A stretch of 32,500 nt of DNA. It comes from Dictyostelium firmibasis (lineage: Eukaryota; Evosea; Eumycetozoa; Dictyosteliales; Dictyosteliaceae). The DNA lies in NCBI GenBank assembly GCA_036169595.1, contig CM069765.1, positions 1,350,001 through 1,382,500 on the forward strand. Reading direction: 5' to 3'. The position numbers and the translations under genes were made by a program. A model generated the notes under the pieces. That model had not been told where the DNA came from and did no database searches. It saw only the letters and a list, made by a program, of their open reading frames with translations. Numbering within the stretch: the first letter of the stretch is position 1; each line of letters begins with the position of its first letter. Shown in pieces: positions 20,064 through 28,042 of this stretch.

Positions 20064-21222
20064 ATGCCAGCATCTCATACATTTCCAGCATATACATACG
20101 AATGTCCATTAGAATTCTATTGGGAAGTTTATAATAAAAGATTCCCAAATCACCCGTTATTTCCATTCATCATAGATTCTGAAATTATTGAACAAATTAC
20201 AGAGGAAAATGGCAATGAAAAAAGAATTAGAAAAACAAAATTAGAAGTTGACGCTCCAGGTTGGTTTAAAACTGTAATTATTTTTTAATTAAATAAATAA
20301 ATAAAAATAAAAATAAATAATAATAAAATAATATACTTACTTATTTTATAATAAAACTATTTATTATTTATTTTTATAGCTTTTTGATATTAAATATTCA
20401 GTATTTATTGAAGAATCATATCATGATAAAGTTAATAGAAAGATTACTATTAAAACAACCAATGAAACATTAAGTACCAAAGCAAAGATGCTTGATATTA
20501 CAGTTTATGAAGTTCATCCAGAGAATCCAAATTGGTGTCAATTCACCCAAACAGGTACTGTTGAACTATTGGTTTCAGTATTAGGTTTCCAAAAGAAAAT
20601 TGAAAAATATGTTTTAGATTTATATAAGAGTAGATATGATGAGGTATGAATTCCCTAATCTTTTTTTCATATGCCACTTTTTTTTTTTTTTTTTTTTTTT
20701 TGATCTGCACAATATTTTTCATGCGAGTAAAAAAGATATTTTCAAAAAAAAATCTTTTTTTTTTGACACTATAATTTTCATACACAACAACAGTCTTTCA
20801 CTAATTATTATCCACAACTAATATTTTATTAATATTAACATTTTTAATTATTAAAAATAAAAAAATCAATAATGATGATTAATTAGTCTCGTGAGTTAGA
20901 TAAAAAAATGGTTGAGTTATATAGAGAAGAAATTCTTAAAGAACAAGAAGCCAAGAAACAACAAGAACAAACCTCAACAACTACAACAACTGAAACAACT
21001 GAAACAGCAACAATTTCAACAACATCAATTAGTATTGAAAATAATGCCAACAGTTCAAGTTCTTCGGTAGTGTCAACAACACAAACTGCAACCACTACAA
21101 CCACAACTATTAATATTGAAAATGATAGTAATAACACTGCTGCTTCTTCTTCTTCAAATGCATTAGTATCTTCAACTGAAGGAACTGAGTTAAACAGACA
21201 AGAAGAAGAAATTAAAGTTTAA
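20064..21222 (+). CDS. PRELI/MSF1 domain protein (mitochondrial phospholipid transfer type)
   Basis: Three exons in phase 0: 20064-20273, 20380-20643 and 20887-21222; 269 residues. The PRELI/MSF1 domain covers about 1-158: HTFPAYTYECPLEFYWEVYNKRFPN...FIIDSEII, VEES-type motif FIEESYHDKVNRKITIKTTNETL, YEVHPENPNWCQFTQTGTVEL and GFQKKIEKYVLDLY. Family members (Ups1, PRELID1, Slowmo) shuttle phosphatidic acid or phosphatidylserine across the mitochondrial intermembrane space with an Mdm35/TRIAP1 partner. After the domain come a charged helix (ELDKKMVELYREEILKEQEAKKQQ) and a Thr/Ser-rich tail. As I recall the family, N-terminal presequences are often absent, as here. The stop is convergent with the PARP gene. 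Confidence 0.85.
20274..20379 (+). other. PRELI gene intron 1
   Basis: 106 nt, GTAATT...TATAG. The second intron is 20644-20886 (GTATGA...ATTAG, 243 nt) and contains a poly-T run. Both joins restore PRELI-domain or helix sequence in phase 0. Confidence 0.8.
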
Positions 21223-21379
21223 AAAAAAATTAAAAATAAAAATAATAATTAAAATACAATGTAAAAAATTATTGTAAAATAATAATTTATTAAAATGGGA
21301 TAACAAATTTTTTTTTTTATTTTCTAATTTTGGTTATTATTATTATTATTATACAATTATATAATATGTGAATATATAA

Positions 21380-23654
21380 CTAATTTTTTAATTGTAAAAG
21401 ATATTTCAAGTGAACTTGAGCAACATCATAAACAACATATTGGTGTTCATAACAAGAAACACCTTTGTGTGGAGATGGAATCATTTGGCCATAAGGGATT
21501 ACACAGCCTTCTGCGTCAGTGAAAATTTCTTTTGGATTTGGTTCGACAGTACCCAAAGCCCAAGTTGAATGAGAGTTTGGTTGTGGTTTCTCCATATAGG
21601 TATCTCTTGATAAATCTGCAGTTTTACCTAATGCAACATCACCAAGTAACATACAAAAATCATTTGAACCCGATGTTCTACAATAATTTGCAGAAAGTGA
21701 CATGCAATCTAAAATAAATAAATATAAATATTAGTATTAATTGTAAATCTATATATATACATATATATGTAAAATATTTTATTACACTTCACTTACCAGC
21801 AAAATAAACACCTTTACCAAATCTATAACCAGAAACTGGGGCTTCAGGTGGAGCAATTCTTAAACCTTGTGATATAATAGAGACGTAGTTTGTTAAACGA
21901 GAACCGTGCCACAAGAGTTTTCTATTACCAAGATGTTTTTTAGTTTTATAACGATCAGATTCACCATCACGGTCAATCTTGAAAATGTTTACAATGGTTG
22001 GTTTCTTTGCACCTTGGTAAGTATTTTTTATGTACAAAAGAATATTTTTGTATTCTTCAGATTGTTGGTCGAGTGGTTCGATATTGGTTTTCAATTTAGC
22101 ATAATGTGATTCCAAAATGTTTGACTCATCAGTTTCACTGTCCTTGATAATGGTTGTGGCGATTTCAATATCAGCAAGATTTTGAAGCATATTCATCTTT
22201 TCGATCAACATTTGATTGGTATTGATTACTGGCGGAACAGACATACCGAAAGCGTGTGGAATGATTGTATAGAATCTACTAGAGAGAGTTGATAAACTTT
22301 CACCACTCTTACCAGCCATAACATCTTCAATTTGTTTCAATACTAAGTAACCTTTGGTGATTTGGTTCTTTGAAAGTTTACCTAATGGCATTTTCTTGAG
22401 ATCAAATTTAGCTTCAGTCATTGTTCTCTTCATCATTTTAACATCAAAAATCAACTTTATCAATTCTTGCACTCTATCGTCCAATGAACATTCTTTTTTG
22501 TGTTCGACAACTTTTTTAGATGCACCATCTTCTTTATTTTTCTTTGGTGGATCAGAGTCGGTACTATAATCCAATTCAATCATATCATATTTACCTGCAA
22601 CCTTTTTGAAATTGGCTCTGTTGGAAAAGATATTTTTTGTTTTCTCATAAAATTTGCTGCAAAACAATGTAATAGCTTGATCTAAACCACCTTTTCCAAA
22701 ATCTTTTCTTGCACTTTGTCCCTTCAAACCTTCTCTACCCCAACGATTCCATACTGAATATGAACTACCATCGTCCGCTTCTAAAAGCTGAACAATATAA
22801 AACTTATTATTATTTTGAGAAATTTCTGTTTGATTTAATGTTGCATCATAAACATCTTTACCATTATCATAAACGTGAAACTTTTTTTTTTTTCAAACGA
22901 AATAAAATAAGTATATAGGTTATTAAAAAAGAACTGATCTTGACTATAGATGATCGAAAAAAAAACTTACATTCGAATCTGGGAAATGTGGATCATTTGC
23001 AGCTTTACCTTTAATTTTAACACTGATATGATTTTTTTCGTCTTCGGATTCACTGCTACTATCGTCAAGGTCAGAGGAGAATTCTTCAGAAGTAGTTTTA
23101 GTTTCAGTTTCAGATTCACCGGTTTTAGTTTTTTTAGTTGAACGAGTTGTAAGTTTATTTTTATCCTCTTCTTCCTCTTCAGATTTCTTTGCAGCTGGTT
23201 TTTTTGATGTTCTTCTGGCTGGCTTTGCAACTTCTTCCTCTTCTTCCTCCTCCTCCTCTTCCTCTTCATCATCGTCGTCGTTTGAAGATGAAAGTGAGAA
23301 ATCTTTTTCTTCCAATTTCTTTGAAGCTTCAATTGATTTAGTAATAAAACCCTCAGTTACAATTGGTATACCTGATTTGAGTGCTTTTGAAACTGCTGAA
23401 CCATTCTTTTTAAAATCATCAACAGTTGAAACTAAATGTGTAACTTTTGCTGTGCATGTTTTTGATGTTGATGCACCACAGTTCTCAACTTTTTTAATTA
23501 ATTCACCTTGTGTTACTGAAAATGTGCCTGAAAAACAAAATATAATTCCATCAAATATTTCAGTGGGTGAAGTTTTGGTTGTGGTTGTGGTTGTGGTTGT
23601 GGTGTTTTTTACTTCTTCGTCACTTTGTGACAATTGTCTCTTTTTTGGTGGCAT
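21380..23654 (-). CDS. BRCT-WGR-PARP ADP-ribosyltransferase with Gln at the catalytic Glu position
   Basis: Three exons, minus strand: 23654-22971, 22880-21797 and 21708-21380; 698 residues. BRCT domain about 30-120 (FDGIIFCFSGTFS...KVTHLVST). Then an acidic/Lys-rich linker (121-215). WGR domain about 229-330 (FHVYDNGKDVYDATLNQTEIS, SVWNRWGREGLKGQSARKDF). PARP regulatory helical domain about 360-485. Catalytic domain to the end. H553 in LLWHGSR and Y587 in GKGVYFA are the expected H and Y of the H-Y-E signature. The Glu position before YVVYDVAQVHLKYLL is Q679 (codon CAA), with a Glu two residues earlier. In human PARP1 the equivalent E988 is needed for polymer elongation, so mono-ADP-ribosylation or weak polymerase activity is predicted. 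Role: DNA-damage signalling in the nucleus. It belongs to the Dictyostelium Adprt family, but I cannot say which member. Confidence 0.9.
21709..21796 (-). other. PARP gene intron 2
   Basis: 88 nt, GTAAGT donor, TTTTAG acceptor. The phase-1 split codon gives Asp in YFADCMSLSANYC, matching YFADMVSKSANYC of PARP1. Intron 1 (22881-22970, 90 nt) has a GTAAGT donor and an unusual acceptor inside an A-run (AAAG), supported by the restored WGR start. Confidence 0.85.
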
Positions 23655-24389
23655 GTTTGTTTATCTATTAGATTTTTTTGAAAAAAAAACAAAAAATTTG
23701 AAAAAAAAAAAAAAAAAAAAAAAAGTAAGAACCGTTGGAGAAAAAAATAAAAAAAAAAAAAAAAAAAGAAAAAAAAGAAGTTTAACTTACAATTAGTTTT
23801 AGTAAGAAATGAAATGAAATGAAAAAAAAAAATAAAAAATAGTTTATGTAAAAAAAAAAAAATTATGCTTTGTGTTGGATGAAAAAAAAAATAAAAAAAT
23901 AAAATTTTTTTTACCAATTTCTTTCTAAGAATTTATCGATTTTTAAGATATTTTATAATTTGAAAAATTTTAGTTCTTCTGAAAGGCGTTATAAAAACAA
24001 AAATTATTTGTTTCTTTTTTTAGTTTCATAGATTCCAAACAGAATACAAGAATTTTAAATTTATATTAACATAAAACAATGATTTTATTTTATTTTATTT
24101 TATTTTTATTTTTATTTTTATTTTATTTTATTTTATTTTATTTTTATTTTTATTTTACTTTTCTGGGCTAGTAAGGTATAATAAACTAAAACTTAAAAGA
24201 TTATTTTTTTATTATTTTTTTATTATTTTTTTTTTTTTCAAAACTCTTATTTCTCTCCCGCTTTTTTTGTAAAATTTTTTTTTTAAATTTTTTTTTTTTT
24301 TTTTTTTTTCAAATAAAGAAAAAGGCGCAACAAATATCTGCCTTTTTTTAACTGTAAAAATAAAAATAAAATATTTAATATAAATTGGA
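23655..24389. promoter_or_regulatory. Shared divergent upstream region of the PARP and MCM5 genes
   Basis: 735 bases between the two start codons, with no gene inside. Poly-A and poly-T runs and an ATTTT-type repeat (about 24083-24160) fill most of it. Near MCM5 are TCTCCCGC (24254-24261), whose complement GCGGGAGA is one base from the E2F site GCGGGAAA, and a GGCGC core (24324-24328). These are the only GC-rich cores in the spacer. S-phase co-regulation is an inference from the arrangement and the motifs. Confidence 0.4.
24083..24160. repeat. (ATTTT)n / (ATTTTT)n simple repeat
   Basis: Pentanucleotide and hexanucleotide ATTTT units run without other sequence in the PARP/MCM5 spacer. A shorter tract of the same kind lies at about 10828-10855, after the DUF202 gene. 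Confidence 0.85.
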
Positions 24390-26763
24390 ATGTCAGGATT
24401 TGATGAAGGAAATGTAACAGTTAGTGGTGGTGGAGGTAAAGGTGGAGGTAAAAAAAATGGATTTGTTGAGGATACAAGTGTTCGTGATTTGTTTAAAAGA
24501 TTTATCAACGAATGGAAAGACCAAGACAATGTATTCATATATAAAGAGCAATTAAGACAACATTATAATTTGGGTTGGCATTATATTGAAATTAGTATTG
24601 ATCATTTAACAGATTTTAATCAAGAATTATCTGGTCGTTTCATTTCATCACCAAATGAATTAATGCCACCTGTAAAGTATTGATTTTTTTTTTATCTACT
24701 ATTCTACACACATCCTCTCTTTCTCTCCATATATTATATATATCTCTATCTCAATATATCTAACACAAAAAAATAAATAGTTTGAAGACTCAATTAAAGA
24801 TATTATTAAAGAAATGAATTATAATACAGATCAAGTTGATGAGGATTTTCAAATATTATTTAAAAGTACAGCTAATCCCGAGCCTATTAGATATTTAAGG
24901 GCAGGATTAATTAGTAAATTAGTTAAAGTTCAAGGTATAGTGATATCGGCGAGCAGGACACAACCAAAGCCGGCAACTATGGTAGTGAAATGTAAAAATT
25001 GTCAAAATACACAAAATCTACATATTAGACCTGGTATTGTATCATCAGTGCTACCACAACAATGTGAGAGAGGATCTAATGATGCAGGTAAACAATGTCC
25101 AAACAATCCATACGTTGTATTATCAGATCAATCTACATTTGTAAATCAACAGATTTTAAAACTTCAAGAATCACCAGAGACAATTCCAACAGGTGAGATG
25201 CCACGTCATATCATTCTTTCATTGGATAAGAGTTTAGCTGATAAAATTACACCGGGTACTCGTATCAAAGTGTTGGGAGTATTAGGTATTTTTGAGGGTG
25301 CTGGTGGTAAAAGAAAAGAGATTGCTGGTGGCACAATTCGTACAAACTATTTAAGAGTGTTGGGTATTACCTCGGATAATGCAGGTCGTGATTCTATGCA
25401 TTTTACACCATCTGAAGAGCAATCTTTCAAAGTTTTCTCCAGAAGACAAGATCTTAGAAACATTATAGCCAGCTCAATCGCACCTTCAATCTATGGTCAT
25501 GATGATATTAAACGTGCAATTAGTTGTCAACTATTTGGTGGTAGTTCAAAGAAATTACCAGATAAAATGAGACTAAGAGGTGATATAAATCTATTGTTAT
25601 TGGGTGATCCTGGCACAGCAAAATCACAACTATTGAAGTTTGTCGAAAAGGTTGCACCCATCTCAGTTTATACCAGTGGTAAGGGTAGTAGTGCTGCAGG
25701 TTTAACTGCATCGGTTATTCGTGAACCTTCAACCGGCGAATATTATCTTGAGGGTGGCGCAATGGTTGTTGCTGATGGTGGCGTTGTTTGTATCGATGAG
25801 TTTGATAAAATGAACGTCGATGATCGTGTTGCGATTCATGAGGCTATGGAACAACAAACTATCTCCATTGCTAAAGCTGGTATTACCACCATCTTAAATA
25901 GTAGAACATCGGTATTAGCCGCTGCCAATCCTGTCTATGGTCGTTACAATGATGCTGCTGATGACAACATCAATTTCCAATCGACTATTCTTTCACGTTT
26001 TGATCTAATTTTCATTGTGAAGGATCCAAAGAATGAGAAACGTGATTTCATAATCTCAAAGCATGTTATCAATATTCACGAGAAATCAAGTCGTGGTGGT
26101 GGAAGTGGAGGTGCTGGTAATAATGCATATGATCTTTCAAACACGGTCGTAGATGATAGTCATATCAGTGAAAACGAAGTCACCATTCAATACTTGAAAA
26201 AATATATCGCATATGCTCGTTCAAGAATTAGTCCACGTTTATCAGAGGATGCTGTCACAACTTTAAAAAATCATTACGTTTCAGTACGTGCAAAATCAAA
26301 AGAACAGGAAATGATTAACAATGGCTATCACACCGGTGGCAATGCTGGTGAGGCTGAAAGAAAGAAAAAAAAAAATGCAATTCCAATCACTGTTCGTCAA
26401 TTAGAGGCCATTATTCGTATCTCTGAATCATTAGCAAAAATGTCCCTATCTCCAATTGCAACAAATGAGCATGCAAAGGAAGCAATTCGTTTATTTGATA
26501 TCTCTACATTTGATGCAATCACCACAAACAATACTGTAAATGAAACTCTAACTCCTGAGCGTTTGGAAAATATTAGAGCCGCTGAAAAATTCCTAAAAGA
26601 TAGAGTACCCATTGGCTCAAGTATTAGAATTAAAGATGTACGATTTCAACTATCCCGTTCTGGTTTAGATCATTTTACAATTTTAAAAGCTGTAGATATT
26701 TTAGTTGGTAGAGATGAATTTGAGTTTAGAAATCAAAAAAGAACTTTATTTAGAAAACAATAA
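24390..26763 (+). CDS. mcm5: MCM5, replicative helicase subunit
   Basis: Two exons, 24390-24671 and 24781-26763, joined in phase 0 (PPFEDSIKDII); 754 residues, close to human MCM5 (734). The N-terminus MSGFDEG matches human MSGFDDP, and YKEQLRQHYNLG matches the N-terminal helical domain. The zinc-finger cysteines are C165, C168, C189 and C200. The MCM AAA+ core has Walker A GDPGTAKSQ (from 369), EGGAMVVADGGVVCIDEFDKM with Walker B (about 431-438), SIAKAGI, the Asn of sensor 1 in VLAAANP, and arginine finger SRFD (499-502). A winged-helix region follows (PITVRQLEAIIRISESLAKM...; SRSGLDHFTILKAVDIL). MCM5 sits in the MCM2-7 ring loaded at origins and forms the 2/5 gate. It is divergent from the PARP gene. 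Confidence 0.96.
24672..24780 (+). other. MCM5 intron
   Basis: 109 nt, GTAAAG donor directly after CCT, AAATAG acceptor. The unspliced frame stops 12 bases after the donor. Confidence 0.88.
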
Positions 26764-26927
26764 TTACTTTATTAAAATAATAAATTACCAATAATTATTA
26801 ATTTAATTATTGAAAAAATTTTAAAATCAATTACAATTTTTTTACATATTTTTTCCACACTTGAATGATCCCCGCACTGATCAAATCTCCATCTTTGACC
26901 TCAATAACGGCTTTGTCTCCTTGGGTT

Positions 26928-26929
<2 letters not shown>
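26764..26929. other. MCM5 3' flank passing into a GC-richer, coding-like patch
   Basis: 26764-26860 is ordinary A/T 3' flank. 26861-26929 changes abruptly to balanced composition with C/G-ending codons, open on both strands: plus NDPRTDQISIFDLNNGFVSL, minus GDKAVIEVKDGDLISAGII. It is about 23 codons long and unlike any neighbouring gene. It may be a relic of a mobile element or gene fragment next to the tRNA locus. No identity assigned. Confidence 0.4.
26921..26929. repeat. 9-bp direct repeat, left copy (candidate target-site duplication)
   Basis: TTGGGTTCC, identical to 27272-27280. The two copies exactly bracket the poly-T end and the tRNA-like end of the retroposon at 26930-27271. Confidence 0.6.
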
Positions 26930-26963
<34 letters not shown>

Positions 26964-27045
26964 TATTGGGATTAGAATTTCTGATCACCATGTTTTTTTT
27001 TTTTTTTGTTGTTGTTTTTTGGAAGTCGAGCTTTTTTCCGGTTGA

Positions 27046-27153
27046 TTATGAGGTGTGTTATTTATGGCCACGTTACTTCGTGGTATGACCTAAGGCTCGA
27101 ACCAAGGCCACGGAGACTGTGTGATTCAGCGCAGAACCACTACATATAGCCTC
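27046..27153 (-). repeat. tRNA-like tandem unit, second in the element
   Basis: Shares long blocks with the neighbouring unit: TTATGGCCACGTTACTTCG, GGTATGACC, CCACGGAG, GATTCAGCG and GAACCACTAC (plus-strand forms), in the same order and with small indels. B-box GGTTCGAGCC is at 27094-27103 (minus), with the A-box-like region at 27133-27144. Confidence 0.85.
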
Positions 27154-27154
27154 C

Positions 27155-27271
27155 AATAATGAGGGTTTAATTATGGCCACGTTACTTCGAGGTATGACCA
27201 AGACTCGATCCCAAGGTCTTGACCACGGAGGCTTGTGATTCAGCGTGGAACCACTACGCTCAGCCCCCGGA
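27155..27271 (-). repeat. tRNA-like tandem unit, first in the element
   Basis: Same ordered blocks as the unit at 27046-27153. A-box-like GCGTAGTGGTTCC lies at 27247-27259 and a degenerate B box GGGATCGAGTC at 27202-27212, both minus strand. It is slightly longer than its partner because of a small insertion beside the CCACGGAG block. Confidence 0.85.
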
Positions 27272-27280
27272 TTGGGTTCC
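27272..27280. repeat. 9-bp direct repeat, right copy (candidate target-site duplication)
   Basis: TTGGGTTCC, identical to 26921-26929. It abuts the 5' end of the tRNA-like retroposon. Confidence 0.6.
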
Positions 27281-27302
27281 ATCGTGCATTAAAGGGAATC
27301 GA

Positions 27303-27313
27303 GAGTCGAACCC
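27303..27313 (-). promoter_or_regulatory. External B box downstream of tRNA-Glu
   Basis: GGGTTCGACTC on the minus strand, 32 bases past the tRNA 3' end and outside any tRNA fold. Dictyostelium tRNA genes are known to carry an extra B-box-like TFIIIC site in their 3' flank in addition to the internal one. Alternatively, it is another tRNA-like fragment of the repeat zone. Confidence 0.5.
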
Positions 27314-27339
27314 ACGACCTAATATCAGAAGAATACATT

Positions 27340-27344
27340 AAAAA
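27340..27344 (-). terminator. Pol III terminator of tRNA-Glu
   Basis: Five T's on the minus strand, one base after the discriminator base of the tRNA. Confidence 0.8.
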
Positions 27345-27345
27345 G

Positions 27346-27417
27346 CTCCCCATTCGGGAATCGAACCCGAGGTACCAGTGTGAAAGACTAGAGTGTTACC
27401 GACTACACCAATGAGGA
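27346..27417 (-). tRNA. tRNA-Glu (anticodon UUC)
   Basis: A full 72-nt cloverleaf on the minus strand. Acceptor TCCTCAT pairs with ATGGGGA (one T-G wobble), discriminator G. D arm GTGT-AGTCGGTA-ACAC. Anticodon arm CTAGT-CTTTCAC-ACTGG with anticodon TTC at 27382-27384. T arm TCGGG-TTCGATT-CCCGA. The internal A box (TGGTGTAGTCGG) and B box (GGTTCGATTCC) are intact, there is no intron, and a T-run terminator follows. It decodes GAA, a very frequent codon in this A/T-rich genome. Confidence 0.95.
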
Positions 27418-27520
27418 TGTTATATGATAATGACAAATTTACTTCATGTTTTTGGAGTTGTTCCGGTGCCACTTTAAGTGTTAACACCGGTATCAAATAT
27501 CATTATTTGTAATTAACATC
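27416..27520. repeat. Inverted-repeat-rich segment abutting the tRNA-Glu 5' end
   Basis: GATGTTA (27416-27422) is inverted as TAACATC (27514-27520), ATAATGA (27427-27433) as TCATTAT (27500-27506), and CCGGTG (27463-27468) as CACCGG (27485-27490) with an inner CACT/AGTG stem. Composition is GC-richer than the surroundings. It could be a small palindromic element or the 5' regulatory flank of the tRNA gene. No family assigned. Confidence 0.4.
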
Positions 27521-28042
27521 AAAAACTACCAACCACACGACACATTATTTCTCATTTGTGTACAGATTACACAACTATTAACATTTCATTCTTGGAAATT
27601 CATTTTTGTGCTTTTTTTTTAGAATAAAGGAAATTAAAAAAAAAAATAAAAAAATAAAAAAAAAAAAAAATGAAATAAAATTTTATCTTTTAACATCGTA
27701 GGACCATTACAACAAAAGGGAATATTCGATATTTATTCATCTCAAGTTACCTTTTCTAACCTGACCTTATTAAACCTCCAAATATGATATATTAGTTCAT
27801 TACAATTAGTTATAGAACAGGTAAATTTAACCTAGATTTAAATTGAATTGTTCAAAAAAACTCTTTTTATCTAATAATACCCTTTGTCTTAATGAATTTA
27901 GATGTTATGGATAAAATATGAAAAATTGAATCGATATAGATTATTTTTATAATCTATAAATAGTTTAAAGAAAAAAATAACCCGAGTTATTTTTTTTTTT
28001 TTTTTATTTATTTAATTTTTTTTTTTTTTGACACCAATAGTT
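27521..28042. other. tRNA-locus flank without genes
   Basis: Mixed-composition DNA up to about 27610, then A-runs (27633-27670). A moderately complex stretch (27700-27960) is without a long frame on either strand, and a poly-T leads into the 3' end of the minus-strand toxin-like gene. I see no RNA fold or coding region. Confidence 0.5.

Larger units (their letters stand above)
26930..27271 (-). mobile_element. SINE-like tRNA-derived retroposon (dimeric head, A-tail, 9-bp flanking repeats)
   Basis: Read on the minus strand, the element starts TCCGGGGGCTGAGCGTAGTGG. It has two tandem related tRNA-like units (27155-27271, then 27046-27153), then about 85 bases of unrelated A-rich body with an internal A-run, and ends in about 29 A's. 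Each unit carries an A-box-like GTAGTGGTTC and a B-box-like sequence. The B box of the second unit, GGTTCGAGCC, is a perfect match; that of the first, GGGATCGAGTC, is degenerate. Spacing is 40-47 bases, right for a pol III type 2 promoter. AGCGT...ACGCT forms a D-arm-like stem. TTGGGTTCC flanks both ends. This is the anatomy of a SINE mobilised by a LINE. The 5' end faces the tRNA-Glu gene and the insertion is 75 bp downstream of it, the zone used by TRE3 LINEs. It codes for nothing. Alternative: degenerate tRNA gene duplicates with a chance A-tail. Confidence 0.6.

Noticed and set aside
26861-27088. 75-codon plus frame downstream of MCM5
   Set aside because: Its middle is a poly-T run, part of the retroposon tail. 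Only the first 23 codons look coding-like, and they are treated as a relic.
27073-27282. 69-codon minus frame across the tRNA-like repeats
   Set aside because: It lies entirely on tandem tRNA-like DNA with pol III boxes; no protein features.
27700-27960. Moderately complex stretch considered as a second RNA gene
   Set aside because: No cloverleaf, no A/B boxes and no strong hairpin found.
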